NCBI RefSeq assembly: GCF_022760805.1
Contig: NZ_JAIVFL010000001.1
Coordinates: 2,108,001 to 2,172,000, forward strand
Reading direction: 5' to 3'
DNA length: 64,000 nucleotides
From: Candidatus Mycolicibacterium alkanivorans
GTDB taxonomy: Bacteria > Actinomycetota > Actinomycetes > Mycobacteriales > Mycobacteriaceae
Shown here: piece after piece, positions 26,418-36,939 of the stretch
Layout of the letters: each line of letters begins with the position of its first letter
Numbering within the stretch: position 1 is the stretch's first letter
Position numbers and translations under genes: made by a program
Notes under the pieces: generated by a model
Databases searched by the model: none
Seen by the model: the letters and a program-made list of their open reading frames with translations, nothing else
Told to the model about the DNA's origin: nothing

Positions 26418-27851
26418 TTACAGCGGGATGTTCTTGTGGCGGCCGCGGCGCGGCGGCGCCTCGGCGAGCACCTGGGTCAGCTTGCTGCGGGTGTGCGACG
26501 GGTCGATCTTCTCGTCGACCACGCCGAGCTCGATCGCGCTGTCCACACCGCCGGTGATCCGCTCGTGCTCGAGCGCGAGTTCCTCGTGCAGCGCGTCACG
26601 CTCGTGATCCGGCACGGCGGCCAGCTTCTTCTTGTGCAGAATGCCGACCGCGGCCTTGGCGCCCATCACGGCGACCTCGGCGTCCGGCCACGCGAACACG
26701 GCGGTGGCACCCAGTGAACGCGAGTTCATCGCAATGTAGGCTCCGCCGTAGATCTTTCGGGTCACGAGCGTCACGCGCGGGACGGTGGCCTCACCGAACG
26801 CGTGCAGCAGCTTTGCGCCGCGTCGCACCACGCCGCCCCACTCCTGATCCACGCCGGGCAGGTAGCCCGGCACGTCGACGATGACGACCAGCGGGATGCC
26901 GAAGGCGTTGCACAGCCGGACCAGACGCGCTGCCTTCTCGGCACTTTCGGAGTTCAGGCAGCCGCCGAGACGCAGCGGGTTGTTGGCCAGCACGCCGACG
27001 CTGCGGCCTGCCAGCCGACCGATGCCGACCACGATCGACGGCGCCCACTTGGCCTGGAACTCCTCGAACGTCGACGCGCCGCCGGAGTCCTTGTCCAGCA
27101 GCGCCTCCACCAGAGGATGCACGTCGTAGGCCCGCCGGGCCGATTCCGGCAGCAGGGCGTGCAGGTCGCTGTCGCCGGCCTCGGCCTTGCTGCGGTCGAA
27201 ATGACCCTGCTGGCAGAACAATCCGACCAGGCGACGGCCACGACCATATGCGTCGAGCTCGTCGTCGGCGACGATGTGGCACACCCCGGACTTCTTGTGG
27301 TGGGTGTCCGGACCACCCAGCGACACCATGTCGACGTCCTCGCCGGTGACGCTGCGCACCACGTCGGGTCCGGTGACGAACACCCGGCCCTCGGGCGCCA
27401 TGACGACGACGTCGGTCAGGGCCGGCCCATAGGCCGCGCCGCCGGCGGCGAAGCCGACGACGATCGAGATCTGCGGGATGTAGCCCGACGCGCGGATCAT
27501 GGCCTCGAACACCAGGCCGACGGCGTGCAGCGCGCGAACACCCTCGGCCAGCCGGGCGCCGCCGGAGTGCCAGATACCCACGATCGGGCTCTGCTCCTCG
27601 ATGGCGGTGTCGTAGGCGTTGACGATGTGCTGGCAGCCCTCGACGCCCATGGCGCCGCCCATGACGGTGCCGTCAGTGCAGAACGCGATGGTGCGCACGC
27701 CGTTGACGGTGCCCGCAGCGGCCAGCACACCCGAGCGGTCACGCTCGTGCAGCAGCTCGACGGTGTCGTCGTCGAAGAATGTACGCAGACGCAGCAGCGG
27801 GTCGCGCGGGTCGAGCGATTCGCCGACCGCTTCTGGGGCCATGATCGTCAT
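26418..27851 (-). CDS. accD6: acetyl/propionyl-CoA carboxylase beta subunit AccD6
   Basis: A 477-residue carboxyltransferase subunit with both crotonase-like halves: SGVLAAAGTVNGVRTIAFCT and GIWHSGGARLAEGVRALHAV in the N half, and VVIVDVPGYLPGVDQEWGGV with YGGAYIAMNSRSLGA in the C half. It makes malonyl-CoA for FAS-II. It is last in the fabD-acpM-kasA-kasB-accD6 operon, 45 nt after kasB, as in M. tuberculosis. Start ATG 27851 (MTIMAPEAV). Confidence 0.92.
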   Translation of the reverse strand: MTIMAPEAVGESLDPRDPLLRLRTFFDDDTVELLHERDRSGVLAAAGTVNGVRTIAFCTDGTVMGGAMGVEGCQHIVNAYDTAIEEQSPIVGIWHSGGARLAEGVRALHAVGLVFEAMIRASGYIPQISIVVGFAAGGAAYGPALTDVVVMAPEGRVFVTGPDVVRSVTGEDVDMVSLGGPDTHHKKSGVCHIVADDELDAYGRGRRLVGLFCQQGHFDRSKAEAGDSDLHALLPESARRAYDVHPLVEALLDKDSGGASTFEEFQAKWAPSIVVGIGRLAGRSVGVLANNPLRLGGCLNSESAEKAARLVRLCNAFGIPLVVIVDVPGYLPGVDQEWGGVVRRGAKLLHAFGEATVPRVTLVTRKIYGGAYIAMNSRSLGATAVFAWPDAEVAVMGAKAAVGILHKKKLAAVPDHERDALHEELALEHERITGGVDSAIELGVVDEKIDPSHTRSKLTQVLAEAPPRRGRHKNIPL

Positions 27852-27896
27852 CCAAACCTCCTACGTGCGCCGGATTGTGTCCAACGCCTTGGGTTG

Positions 27897-29162
27897 TCAG
27901 TACTTCCCGAAGGCGATCGCCACGTTGTGACCGCCGAATCCGAACGAGTTGTTGATCGCGTACTGGTATTCGCCGTAGCGGGGTTCGCCGGCCACCACGT
28001 CCAGATCGATCTCCGGATCGAGGTTGTGCAAGTTGAGCGTGGGCGGCACGATGCCGTCCCGCAGCGCGAGCACGGTGAGGATCGACTCCACCGCGCCGAC
28101 AGCACCCACCGAGTGGCCCAGCGCCGATTTGGGCGCGTAGACCGCCGGCCGGTGACTGCCGAGCGCATTGTTGATGGCTTTTCCTTCCGCGACGTCACCG
28201 ACCTGGGTGCCGGTCGCGTGAGCGTTGATGTGGTCGATGTCGGTGGGCTGCAGACCCGCGAGCTGGATTGCCCGGGTGATCGCATGTCCGGCCCGGTCGC
28301 CGTTGGGGTCGGGGGCCACGATGTGGTAGCCGTCCGAGGTGATCGACGCACCCATGATGCGGGCCAGGATGTTGGCGCCGCGCGCCTTGGCGTGCTCCTC
28401 GGTCTCGATGACCATCAGCGCACCGCCCTCGCCGAAGACGAAGCCGTTGCGGTCCCGGTCGAACGGGCGGCAGGCCCCGGCGGGGTCGTCGTTGGTCGTC
28501 GACAGCACGATGCGCATCTGGGCGAAACCCGCGATCGGCACGGCCTCGATCTTGGTCTCGACGCCACCGCACACCGCGATGTCGGCCTCGCCGAGGACGA
28601 TCTGCCGCCAGGCCTGGGCGATGCCCTCCGAACCCGAGGCGCAAGCCGAGACCGGGGTGATGACCCCGGCCTTCGCCTTGAGTTCCAGGCCTACCGCGGC
28701 GGCTGCGCCGTTGGGCATGTACATCTGCACCACCAGCGGGGACACCGCGCGCAGACCCCGTTCGCGCATACCGTCGTACGCGAACAGCATCTCCTCGGTG
28801 GATCCCATGCCGGTGCCGATCGACACCATCAACCGGCGGGGATCGACCTCGGGCGCCCCGGCGTTCTGCCAGACCCGCCGGCCCAGGACGGTGGACATCT
28901 TCTGCAGGTATGACATCCGCCGCAGTTCCACCCGGTTGAGCTCACCGTCGAAGTCCTCGACGAGATGCCCGCCGATGCGGACCGGCAGGTCGTACTTCTC
29001 GACGAACTCGTCCTCGAGAAGCCGGATGCCACTTTGACCGTCCAGCAACGCTTTCCAGGTGCTGTCGGCATCAGATGCCAGGGCGGTCGTCATGGCGACG
29101 GCAGTGACGACCACGTTGGGGAAGCCGTTCCCCGTCGACAATTGCGTCAACCCTGCTGCCAT
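27897..29162 (-). CDS. kasB: beta-ketoacyl-ACP synthase KasB
   Basis: A 421-residue condensing enzyme of FAS-II that extends meromycolate chains to full length. Catalytic residues are visible: Cys in [12 protein letters not shown], His in [14 protein letters not shown], Lys in [15 protein letters not shown] and His in [12 protein letters not shown]. It follows kasA by 64 nt. The second position and closer resemblance to KasB in the N-terminus ([15 protein letters not shown]) decide the name. Its 3' end is nearly identical in DNA to that of kasA. Confidence 0.9.
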   Translation of the reverse strand: MAAGLTQLSTGNGFPNVVVTAVAMTTALASDADSTWKALLDGQSGIRLLEDEFVEKYDLPVRIGGHLVEDFDGELNRVELRRMSYLQKMSTVLGRRVWQNAGAPEVDPRRLMVSIGTGMGSTEEMLFAYDGMRERGLRAVSPLVVQMYMPNGAAAAVGLELKAKAGVITPVSACASGSEGIAQAWRQIVLGEADIAVCGGVETKIEAVPIAGFAQMRIVLSTTNDDPAGACRPFDRDRNGFVFGEGGALMVIETEEHAKARGANILARIMGASITSDGYHIVAPDPNGDRAGHAITRAIQLAGLQPTDIDHINAHATGTQVGDVAEGKAINNALGSHRPAVYAPKSALGHSVGAVGAVESILTVLALRDGIVPPTLNLHNLDPEIDLDVVAGEPRYGEYQYAINNSFGFGGHNVAIAFGKY

Positions 29163-29227
29163 TACTTCTGGTACGTCCTTTCCCCCGGAATCACCGAATC
29201 AGTGGCGCCCCGAGGCGAGTGCTGTGG

Positions 29228-30478
29228 TCAGTAGCGTCCGAACGCGAGCGCCACGTTGTGACCGCCGAATCCGAACGAGTTGTTGATCGCGTACTGGTAT
29301 TCCCCGTAGCGGGGTTCGCCGGCGACGACGTCAAGGTTGATCTCCGGATCCGGTGTCTCGTAGTTCAGCGTCGGCGGGATCACCCCGTCCCGCAGAGCCA
29401 GCACCGTCAGGATCGACTCCAGTGCACCGACCGCACCGATCGAGTGGCCCAGAGCGGACTTCGGCGCGTACACCGCGGCGTGGTCCATACCGGCAACCCG
29501 AATGGCGTTGGCCTCGGCGACGTCACCGATCGACGTCGACGTGGCATGGGCGTTGATGTGGTCGATGTCCTTGGGGGACAAGCCAGCCAACTCGATCGCC
29601 CGGGTCATCGCCCGGCCGGCCCGCAGGCCGTCCGGAGCCGGCGCCACCATGTGGAAGGCGTCCGACGTGATGCCCGCGCCCATGAGCCGGGCCAGCGGCT
29701 TGGCGCCGCGGGCCTTGGCGTGCTCCTCGGTCTCGATGACCATCATCGCCCCGGCCTCGCCGAACACGAATCCGTCACGGTCCTTGTCGAACGGCCGCGA
29801 GGCCTTCTCCGGCTCGTCGTTGCGGGTCGACATCGCGCGCATCATCGAGAACGCCGCGATGGGCAGCGCCTCGATCCCGCCTTCGACGCCGCCGCAGACG
29901 GCGATATCGGCATCACCCATGACGATCTGGCGCCACGCGTGGGCGATGGCCTCCGAACCCGAAGAACACGCCGACACCGGTGTGATGACACCGGCGCGGG
30001 CGCCCAGCTCCAGGCCGACGACCGCTGCGGCACCGTTGGGCATGATCATCTGAACGGCCAGCGGCGACACCTTGCGGGGGCCACCCTGGTTCATCAGGTC
30101 GTAGGTCTCGACGATCTTCTCGCCGCCACCCAGCCCGGTGCCGACGACGACCGCGAAGCGGTCACCGTCGACCTCGGGGGAACCCGCGGATTCCCAAAGC
30201 TGCGCGCCGATGAACTTGGCCATCCGTTGGACGTAGGACATCCGACGGAAGTCCAGACGCCCCAAGTGGTCGTCGACCGGGTCGGCGAGATGGCCGCCGA
30301 TGCGCACCGGAAGGTCCCACTTGGTGACGAAGTCGTCCTCGAGAACGCGGATACCGCTCTCGCCGGCCAACAGACCCTTCCACGTGCTCTCAATGTCACC
30401 CGCAAGTGAGGTTGTCGCCGTAACGGCGGTCACCACGACATCGGGGAAACCGCCGTTAGCAGTGGAAGGCTTGGTCAC
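29228..30478 (-). CDS. kasA: beta-ketoacyl-ACP synthase KasA
   Basis: A 416-residue FAS-II condensing enzyme, the same length as M. tuberculosis KasA, for which Cys171 is the nucleophile; here the Cys lies in [17 protein letters not shown]. His in [14 protein letters not shown], Lys in [15 protein letters not shown] and His in [13 protein letters not shown] complete the site. It elongates long-chain acyl-AcpM with malonyl-AcpM. The ATG overlaps the acpM stop by 4 nt. Confidence 0.93.
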   Translation of the reverse strand: MTKPSTANGGFPDVVVTAVTATTSLAGDIESTWKGLLAGESGIRVLEDDFVTKWDLPVRIGGHLADPVDDHLGRLDFRRMSYVQRMAKFIGAQLWESAGSPEVDGDRFAVVVGTGLGGGEKIVETYDLMNQGGPRKVSPLAVQMIMPNGAAAVVGLELGARAGVITPVSACSSGSEAIAHAWRQIVMGDADIAVCGGVEGGIEALPIAAFSMMRAMSTRNDEPEKASRPFDKDRDGFVFGEAGAMMVIETEEHAKARGAKPLARLMGAGITSDAFHMVAPAPDGLRAGRAMTRAIELAGLSPKDIDHINAHATSTSIGDVAEANAIRVAGMDHAAVYAPKSALGHSIGAVGALESILTVLALRDGVIPPTLNYETPDPEINLDVVAGEPRYGEYQYAINNSFGFGGHNVALAFGRY

Positions 30479-30768
30479 TGTGCGAACTTCTCGCGCAGCG
30501 CGGCTGCGGCCTCGGGGTTCTCTTCCTCAAGCTTCTGGATGTAGGCGACCACGTCACCGACGGTGCGCAGGCCGGCCAGGTCCTCGTCCGGGATCTTCAC
30601 GCCGTACTTGTCCTCGGTCTGCACGGCGATCTCGACCATCGACAGCGAGTCGATGTCCAGGTCGTCGACGAACGACTTCTCCGGGGTGACCTCGGACGGC
30701 TCGATACCGGTGACCTCTTCGATGATCTCGGCGAGACCGGCGATGATTTCTTCCTGAGAGGCGGGCAC
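30475..30768 (-). CDS. acpM: meromycolate extension acyl carrier protein AcpM
   Basis: A 97-residue acidic carrier protein. The phosphopantetheine serine is Ser41 in [15 protein letters not shown]. The C-terminal extension after the four-helix fold ([19 protein letters not shown]) is typical of mycobacterial AcpM, though shorter than the 115-residue M. tuberculosis protein. It carries growing acyl chains for KasA and KasB. GAAGGAG precedes the ATG by a few nt, and its stop overlaps kasA. Confidence 0.93.
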   Translation of the reverse strand: MPASQEEIIAGLAEIIEEVTGIEPSEVTPEKSFVDDLDIDSLSMVEIAVQTEDKYGVKIPDEDLAGLRTVGDVVAYIQKLEEENPEAAAALREKFAQ

Positions 30769-30855
30769 GAATGGCTCCTTCGTAATCGGTTGTGTTACTT
30801 GGTAAATCAGTGGTGATCGTGCGTTATGGGATTGTCCGGGCGGCTACCGGGCGGC

Positions 30856-31779
30856 TCAGAGCTCGGTCATTTCGGCCAGATCTGCGGGTGTCTTGACGGC
30901 GCGCGTCGCAACCCCCCGAAGTTCGCGTTTGGCGATTCCGGCCAAAGTGCCCGCGGGCGGGAACTCGATGATCGCCGTGAGGTTGAGCTGGCGCATGGTC
31001 TCGGTGCACAGGTCCCAGCGCACGGGCCGGGTCAACTGCGCGACGAGCTTCTCCATCGCGTCAGCCGCCGACGATACCGGCTGGCCGTCGGCGTTGGACA
31101 ACAGTACGGTGGTGGGCTCCGAGGTGTCGGCCGCGGCGGCCGCGGCGGCGTAGCTGTCCAGCGCGGAGGCCATGTAGTGGGTATGGAACGCGCCCGCGGT
31201 GGCCAGCTGGCGCACCCGGGCCTTGGCCGGCGGATCCTCGGCCAGCTTCTCCAGGGCGGTGAGGGCGCCCGCGGCGACGATCTGGCCGGCGGCGTTGCGG
31301 TTGGCCGGGATCAGGTCGAGTGCCTCGAGGCGGGCCAGCACCTCGGCCTCGTCACCGCCGAGGACCGCCGACATGCCGGTGGGCTCGGCGGCGCAGGCCT
31401 TGGCCATCTCGGCTCCGCGCACGGCGGCGAGCCTGACCGCGTCGTGGGCGGAGATGACGCCGGCGATCGCGTAGGCCGCGATCTCGCCGACGGAGTGGCC
31501 GGCTACGACGGTCTGCTTGCCGGCGAGCACGTCTCGCTTGGCCAGTTCGGAGTTGGCCAGCAGGGTGGCCGCGACGACCAGCGGCTGGGTGACCGCGGTG
31601 TCGGTGATCTCCTCGGCTGTCGCGGTGGTGCCCAGACGGGCCAGGTCCAGTCCGCTGATCTGTGACCACGTGGTGATCTGATCGGCGACGCCGGGGAGCT
31701 CGAGCCAGGGGCCGAGCATGCCGGGGGTCTGCGATCCCTGGCCGGGCGCGAGCAGCGCAATCACGGGTTCACGTGGCAC
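30856..31779 (-). CDS. fabD: malonyl-CoA:ACP transacylase FabD
   Basis: A 307-residue transacylase that loads malonate onto AcpM. LLAPGQGSQTPGML is at the N-terminus, the nucleophile is Ser near residue 96 in VVAGHSVGEIAAYA, and the partner His lies in TAGAFHTHYMASAL. The start is GTG 31779. It is the first gene of the FAS-II operon; the 137-nt gap before it holds a MabR operator. Confidence 0.92.
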   Translation of the reverse strand: MPREPVIALLAPGQGSQTPGMLGPWLELPGVADQITTWSQISGLDLARLGTTATAEEITDTAVTQPLVVAATLLANSELAKRDVLAGKQTVVAGHSVGEIAAYAIAGVISAHDAVRLAAVRGAEMAKACAAEPTGMSAVLGGDEAEVLARLEALDLIPANRNAAGQIVAAGALTALEKLAEDPPAKARVRQLATAGAFHTHYMASALDSYAAAAAAADTSEPTTVLLSNADGQPVSSAADAMEKLVAQLTRPVRWDLCTETMRQLNLTAIIEFPPAGTLAGIAKRELRGVATRAVKTPADLAEMTEL

Positions 31780-31843
31780 TCATTAAGAGAACATTGTGAA
31801 ACCGGTTTTGAGCGGTGTAAGAGATCATGAACATTGTCTTATG

Positions 31844-31866
31844 TTTTTGTAGAGTCTCCACAAAAA
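31844..31866. promoter_or_regulatory. MabR operator in the FAS-II promoter
   Basis: TTTTTGT (31844-31850), nine bases, ACAAAAA (31860-31866). This fits exactly the TTTTGT-N9-ACAAAA motif I recall as the binding site of MabR in the fabD promoter of M. tuberculosis. The site lies 65 nt upstream of the fabD GTG, in an A+T-rich gap directly after mabR, so promoter position and regulator are both as expected. Confidence 0.75.
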
Positions 31867-31916
31867 TGCACGTGATGCGACTTCTTCGACATCTTCCCGC
31901 GATGTGCGTGGTCCCT

Positions 31917-33197
31917 CTACTTGATCCCGTTAGTTCCCACAAGCGGCGCTGTGAGCTGTACAACAGAACCGTTTCCCATGGTCTGGGGCGGCACCGGATA
32001 GCCGAGTCGTCCGACCGTGGCCGCGACCCGCAGGACGTAGGCGTCGCGCGGCAGGGTCGGATCACGGCCGGTGAAGTCGGCGATCCGCTTGAGCCGGTAC
32101 CGGACCGTATTTGGATGAACGAACAGTTTCCGGGCGCAAGCTTCGATGGCGCCGCCACTGTCGAGGTAGGCGTCGAGCGTCTCGGTGAGCGCCGGGCCGG
32201 CGTCGGCCAACGGCTGCATGATCTCGGTGTGCAGCGCGGCCACCGCCGAGGCGTCACCGAGCAGGGCCCGCTCGGGGAGCAGTTCGCGGGCCAGCACGGG
32301 CCGCGGCGCGCCGCTCCAGCCCGCCACCGCGTTCATGCCGGAGATTGCCTCGCTGGCGCTGCGATAGGCCGCGGTGAGCATCGGTGCGGTCGGGCCGATG
32401 ACCACCGGTCCCTCGGAGAAGGCACCGAGTAGCTCGTTGAAGAACCTGTCGGTCGGGGAGAGCGGGCCGGACAGGATCGCGATCAGCCAGGTGCCGTGCA
32501 CGTCGGCCAGCGCCGCGCGGTCATGGCGCAGAGCGATCTCCCGGACGTCCTCGCTGGCGGTCTCGTCACGCCCGGCCGGCGGGGTGCCCACCAGCACCGT
32601 CGCCGGCGCGGTGGTGTCCCAGTTCAGCGCTGCGGCCCGCGACAGCAGTTCGGGCCCGGTGTCGCCGCGCACGACGGCGTCGACCACGCTGGCCTCCATC
32701 CGGCTGTCCCAGGAACCGCGGGCCTCGGCGGCGTCGGCGTAGGAGGCGGCGGCGGCGAATGCGAGGTCACGGCTGTAGCGGAGAATCCCGACCGTCAGCG
32801 CGGTGAGCTGTTCTTCGTCGCGGGCCAGCAGCGGCACCACCTCTTCGAAGAACTCCATGGTCACCCGGACCATGCCGACGGTCTGGGCCAGCGCGATCCG
32901 GCGGGTGAGGTCCTGAGGCACCAGCTCGAAGGCCTGCGCGGTGTAGCCCACCTGGCTTTCCGGGTTGCGCATCCACTCCACGAAGTTGACCACCGCGGCC
33001 TGCACCACCAGCTGGACGCTGGCCCGCTGCGAGGCCTCGAGGTCGCCGAAGAACGGCAGCCGTTCCTGCATGGCGTGCACGGCCTGGGTGGCCAGCCGTC
33101 CGGAGTACTGCTTGAGTCGCCGCAACGTGGAGTCGGGCAAGTTCGCCAGCAGCTGCATCGGCGCCGTCGGCGCCTCGAAGCGCGGATTGTCGTCCAC
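31917..33197 (-). CDS. mabR: FAS-II transcriptional regulator MabR (PucR/CdaR-type)
   Basis: A 426-residue regulator with a C-terminal PucR-type helix-turn-helix: TLDAYLDSGGAIEACARKLF then HPNTVRYRLKRIADFTGRDP. The N-terminal half is helical (LRRLKQYSGRLATQAVHAM; VNFVEWMRNPESQVGYTAQA). Position just upstream of fabD and length agree with Rv2242/MabR, which controls the FAS-II operon. GTG 33197 (VDDNPRFEAP) matches the M. tuberculosis start; an upstream in-frame GTG at 33233 is less likely. No ribosome site is evident. The tail after GYPVPPQ is about 20 residues longer than I remember for Rv2242. Confidence 0.85.
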   Translation of the reverse strand: MDDNPRFEAPTAPMQLLANLPDSTLRRLKQYSGRLATQAVHAMQERLPFFGDLEASQRASVQLVVQAAVVNFVEWMRNPESQVGYTAQAFELVPQDLTRRIALAQTVGMVRVTMEFFEEVVPLLARDEEQLTALTVGILRYSRDLAFAAAASYADAAEARGSWDSRMEASVVDAVVRGDTGPELLSRAAALNWDTTAPATVLVGTPPAGRDETASEDVREIALRHDRAALADVHGTWLIAILSGPLSPTDRFFNELLGAFSEGPVVIGPTAPMLTAAYRSASEAISGMNAVAGWSGAPRPVLARELLPERALLGDASAVAALHTEIMQPLADAGPALTETLDAYLDSGGAIEACARKLFVHPNTVRYRLKRIADFTGRDPTLPRDAYVLRVAATVGRLGYPVPPQTMGNGSVVQLTAPLVGTNGIK

Positions 33198-33215
33198 CCC
33201 TAAAAGATACGCCGC

Positions 33216-33237
33216 TTTTCTGGATGTTCCCACAAAG
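33216..33237. promoter_or_regulatory. imperfect MabR-like dyad before mabR
   Basis: TTTTCT (33216-33221), ten bases, ACAAAG (33232-33237). It resembles the operator at 31844 with one mismatch per half and one extra spacer base. Its place just upstream of the mabR start suggests autoregulation, but the match is loose. Confidence 0.25.
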
Positions 33238-33344
33238 TGCCTTCGCGCTGAGTGTGCGGTTTCATCCGCGACACGCCGCCCACAGCGTACGCGGATGCAC
33301 AGTCGGCGACCGAACTAACGCGACTCCCTGCCTGATGTCGTCGC

Positions 33345-36137
33345 CTACGCGACTCCGGGGTCGCTGGTCTGCTCCGGCGCGGCCATCACGTCGTCGATCC
33401 GGTACTCGCGTGCGGCCGCCACCGCCACCGACGGGTCGATCTCGCCGTCGCGGGCCAGCGCCTCCAGCACTGCCACCACCACCGACTCGGCATCGGTGTT
33501 GAAGTAGCGCCGCGCCGCGGGCCGGGTGTCGGAGAAGCCGAACCCGTCGGTGCCCAGCGTGACGTAGGTGTTGGGCACCCACGGCCGGATCTGCTCGGGG
33601 ACCGCACGCATCCAGTCCGACACCGCGACCGCCGGGCCGGCCGTGTCGCCGAGGGCCTGGGTCACGTACGGCACCCGCGCCGGACGGTCCGGGTGGCGCA
33701 GCAACTCCTTCTCGATGGCGACCCCGTCGTGGTTGAGCTCGCCCCAGCTGGTCACCGACCAGACGTCGGCGGCCACGTCCCAGCGCTCGGCCAGCAGGTC
33801 GGCCGCCCGCAGCGCCTCGGGCATCGCCACGCCGGAGGCCAGGATCTGCGCGACGCTGGTCCGCTTCTGCGTCGCCGCGCGGTAGCGGTAGATGCCGCGC
33901 AGCAGGCCCTCCGGGTCGAAGTTCTCCGGTTCGGCAGGCTGAGCGTAGGGCTCGTTGTAGATCGTGACGTAGAAGTAGACATTCTCCGGGTTCTCGCCGT
34001 ACATCCGCGACAGCCCGCTCTCCACGATGTAGGCGATCTCGTAGGCGAAGGCCGGGTCGTAGGCCACCACCGCCGGGTTGGCGGAGGCCAGCAGCAGCGA
34101 GTGGCCGTCGGCGTGCTGGAGACCCTCACCGGTCAGCGTGGTGCGGCCAGCCGTCGCACCCAACACGAAGCCGCGCGCCATCTGGTCAGCGGCGGCCCAC
34201 AACCCGTCGCCGGTGCGCTGGAACCCGAATATCGAATAGAAGATGTAGAGCGGAATCATCGGCTCGTTGTGGGTGGAGTACGACGTGCCGACGGCGGTGA
34301 ACGACGCCGTCGAGCCCGCCTCGTTGATGCCCTCGTGCAGGATCTGCCCGATCTTGCTCTCCTTGTAAGCCAACATCAGTTCGGCGTCCACCGCGGTGTA
34401 GAGCTGGCCGTTACGGTTGTAGATCTTCAGGCTGGGGAACCACGAGTCCATGCCGAACGTGCGGGCCTCGTCGGGAATGATCGGCACGATTCGCTTCCCG
34501 ATCTCCTCGTCGCGCAACAGTTCCTTGAACGTGCGCACCATCGCCATGGTGGTCGCCACCTGCTGGTGGCCGGAGCCCTTCTTTAGCGGCGCGTAGACAT
34601 CGCGCGGCGGCAGCGCCAGCACCTTGGACTTGTTGCGCCGCTCGGGTAGGAACCCGCCGAGGGCCCGTCGCCGGTCGACCAGATAGCGGATCTCCGGCGC
34701 TTCTGGACCCGGATGGTAGTACGGCGGCAGGTAGGGGTTTTCCTCGAGCTGGGCGTCACTGACCGGGATCCGGATGGCGTCGCGGAAGTCCTTGAGGTCT
34801 TGCAGCGCAAGCTTTTTCATCTGGTGGGTGGCGTTGCGGCCCTGGAAGTGGGCGCCCAGCGAGTAACCCTTGATGGTCTTGGCCAGGATCACGGTGGGCT
34901 GGCCCTTCTGCTCCATGGCCGCGCGGTAGGCGGCATAGACCTTGCGATAGTCGTGGCCGCCGCGCTTGAGGTTCCAGATCTCGGCATCGGACATGCTGGC
35001 GACCAGTGCCTTGGTGCGCGGGTCGCGGCCGAAGAAGTGGTCGCGAACGTAGGTGCCGTCGTTGGCCTTGTAGGTCTGATAGTCGCCGTCGGGCGTGGTG
35101 TTCATCAGATTTACCAGCGCGCCGTCCTTGTCCGCGTGCAGTAGGGCGTCCCACTCGCGGCCCCACACCACCTTGATGACGTTCCAGCCGGCGCCGCGGA
35201 AGAAGGACTCCAGCTCCTGGATGATCTTGCCGTTGCCGCGCACTGGGCCGTCAAGTCGCTGCAGGTTGCAGTTGACGACGAAGGTCAGGTTGTCCAGCGC
35301 CTCGTTGGCCGCCACTTGGATCAGACCGCGGCTTTCCGGCTCGTCCATCTCACCGTCGCCGAGGAACGCCCACACGTGCTGCTCGGAGGTGTCCTTGAGG
35401 CCACGGTCGTGCAGGTAGTGGTTGAACCGGGCCTGATAGATGGCGTTCATCGGGCCCAGGCCCATCGACACCGTCGGGAACTCCCAGAACTCCGGCATCA
35501 GCCGCGGGTGTGGGTAGGAGGGCAGTCCCCCGCCGGGATGGCTGTGCTCCTGGCGGAAGCCGTCGAGCTGATCGGCGGTGAGCCGGCCCTCGAGGAAGGC
35601 GCGGGCATAGATGCCGGGGGAGGCGTGGCCCTGAATGAACACCTGGTCACCGCCGCCGGGGTGAGCCTTGCCCCGGAAGAAGTGGTTGAAGCCGACCTCG
35701 TAGAGCGATGCAGAGGAGGCGTAGGTGGAGATGTGCCCGCCGACGCCGACGCCCGGGCGCTGCGCCCGGTGCACCATGATCGCGGCGTTCCACCGGATCC
35801 ACCGGCGGAAGCGGCGCTCGACCTCCTCGTCGCCGGGGAACCAGGGTTCGAGTTCGGTGGGGATGGTGTTGACGTAGTCGGTCGAGGTCAGCGCTGGGAT
35901 CGCGACCCGCTGCTCGCCTGCGCGCTCCAGCATCCGCAGCAGCAGATAGCGGGCCCGGGCCGGCCCTGAGCGCGACACCAGGTCGTCGAAGGACTCCAGC
36001 CACTCGGCGGTCTCCTCGGCGTCGATGTCGGGCAGGTAGGACGCGACGCCTTCGCGGATGACCCGCACTCGATCGGATTCGGTTGGGCTGCTTGAGTTTT
36101 GGGCCAGGTCACGGCGCGCGAACTCGGTCGTCAACAT
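33345..36137 (-). CDS. aceE: pyruvate dehydrogenase E1 component AceE
   Basis: A 930-residue homodimeric-type E1 that decarboxylates pyruvate with thiamine diphosphate. [20 protein letters not shown] and [20 protein letters not shown] lie in the first domain; the cofactor motif is [14 protein letters not shown] followed later by [20 protein letters not shown]. The pyrimidine domain has [20 protein letters not shown]. It works with dihydrolipoyl acyltransferase and Lpd, whose lipoyl group is made by LipA/LipB encoded at the right edge. It diverges from the lipoprotein gene. Confidence 0.94.
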   Translation of the reverse strand: MLTTEFARRDLAQNSSSPTESDRVRVIREGVASYLPDIDAEETAEWLESFDDLVSRSGPARARYLLLRMLERAGEQRVAIPALTSTDYVNTIPTELEPWFPGDEEVERRFRRWIRWNAAIMVHRAQRPGVGVGGHISTYASSASLYEVGFNHFFRGKAHPGGGDQVFIQGHASPGIYARAFLEGRLTADQLDGFRQEHSHPGGGLPSYPHPRLMPEFWEFPTVSMGLGPMNAIYQARFNHYLHDRGLKDTSEQHVWAFLGDGEMDEPESRGLIQVAANEALDNLTFVVNCNLQRLDGPVRGNGKIIQELESFFRGAGWNVIKVVWGREWDALLHADKDGALVNLMNTTPDGDYQTYKANDGTYVRDHFFGRDPRTKALVASMSDAEIWNLKRGGHDYRKVYAAYRAAMEQKGQPTVILAKTIKGYSLGAHFQGRNATHQMKKLALQDLKDFRDAIRIPVSDAQLEENPYLPPYYHPGPEAPEIRYLVDRRRALGGFLPERRNKSKVLALPPRDVYAPLKKGSGHQQVATTMAMVRTFKELLRDEEIGKRIVPIIPDEARTFGMDSWFPSLKIYNRNGQLYTAVDAELMLAYKESKIGQILHEGINEAGSTASFTAVGTSYSTHNEPMIPLYIFYSIFGFQRTGDGLWAAADQMARGFVLGATAGRTTLTGEGLQHADGHSLLLASANPAVVAYDPAFAYEIAYIVESGLSRMYGENPENVYFYVTIYNEPYAQPAEPENFDPEGLLRGIYRYRAATQKRTSVAQILASGVAMPEALRAADLLAERWDVAADVWSVTSWGELNHDGVAIEKELLRHPDRPARVPYVTQALGDTAGPAVAVSDWMRAVPEQIRPWVPNTYVTLGTDGFGFSDTRPAARRYFNTDAESVVVAVLEALARDGEIDPSVAVAAAREYRIDDVMAAPEQTSDPGVA

Positions 36138-36153
36138 CAGCTCCTTAGTAGTT

Positions 36154-36170
36154 GGTGCAGGTTTTGCACC
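36154..36170. promoter_or_regulatory. inverted repeat upstream of aceE
   Basis: GGTGCA (36154-36159), five bases, TGCACC (36165-36170), perfect arms, 17 nt before the aceE ATG at 36137 and in the 148-nt gap shared with the divergent lipoprotein gene. Position would suit a repressor of aceE. I cannot name the protein. Confidence 0.4.
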
Positions 36171-36285
36171 TTCTAGCGTCTATCGTGCCGCACCGAGGCC
36201 TTACCGACGAGTAGTGCCCGAGGCCGGATTGGTGAAATTTGTGCACCGTGCCGAGCAGGCCACTTACCCGGTAACCTCTCGGGCT

Positions 36286-36855
36286 GTGCTGATCAGAAGT
36301 ACTCGGTGGCAGCGGGTCGGCGGACTGCTGGCCGGCAGCGCCGCGGTGGTGATGATGGCCGTGGTCGGGTGTACGACCGTCAGCGACGGCACCGCGCGGG
36401 TCAACGCTGGTGACGCACCCGCCTACCGGACGTCGGTCTCGGTGTCGATGTCCGAGTCCGCCGCGTCCTCCAGCGCCCGCGAGTCGGAGCGGCAGGCCTC
36501 GGAAACCACCAAGGCCATGCACGACACCTGCGAGACGCTGTCGACCACCAGTGCCGACGCGATCGACGCGGTGAATGCCTACGTCAACGCGTTCAACCAG
36601 GGCAGCGGCAACGTCGACGCCACCGAAGGCCCGGCCGTCGACGCGCTCAACCAGAGCGCCGACGCGGTGCAGGGCAGCCTGACCGACGCAATCCCCCCGG
36701 AACTCAAGGATGCGCTGACCAGCTGGGTCGACGGTGCCCGTGCGACGGCCAAGGCTATCGCCGGCAAGGCGCCGGCCGGTGAGTTCAACAAGACCATCGG
36801 TGACCTCAACAACACGAGGTCTACCGCCCTGAGCCTGTGCGACGCGACGTACTGA
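36286..36855 (+). CDS. lipoprotein of unknown function (Rv2240c-like)
   Basis: A 189-residue exported protein from GTG 36286. The leader RVGGLLAGSAAVVMMAVVGC ends in a lipobox (AVVGC), so Cys is expected to be lipidated. A Ser-rich linker follows, then a helical domain with THDTC-like and SLCDATY cysteines (CETLSTTSADAIDAVNAYVN; IPPELKDALTSWVDGARATA). I recognise no enzymatic motif. It precedes DUF3052 and ahpE in the same order as in M. tuberculosis. Confidence 0.75.
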   Translation: MLIRSTRWQRVGGLLAGSAAVVMMAVVGCTTVSDGTARVNAGDAPAYRTSVSVSMSESAASSSARESERQASETTKAMHDTCETLSTTSADAIDAVNAYVNAFNQGSGNVDATEGPAVDALNQSADAVQGSLTDAIPPELKDALTSWVDGARATAKAIAGKAPAGEFNKTIGDLNNTRSTALSLCDATY

Positions 36856-36939
36856 CAACCGCACCCGCGGCCGGTGATCGGTCGTGCCGTGCGACGATAG
36901 CCCTAGACAGCCGACCCTCACGACAAGGAGGTCCCGACG

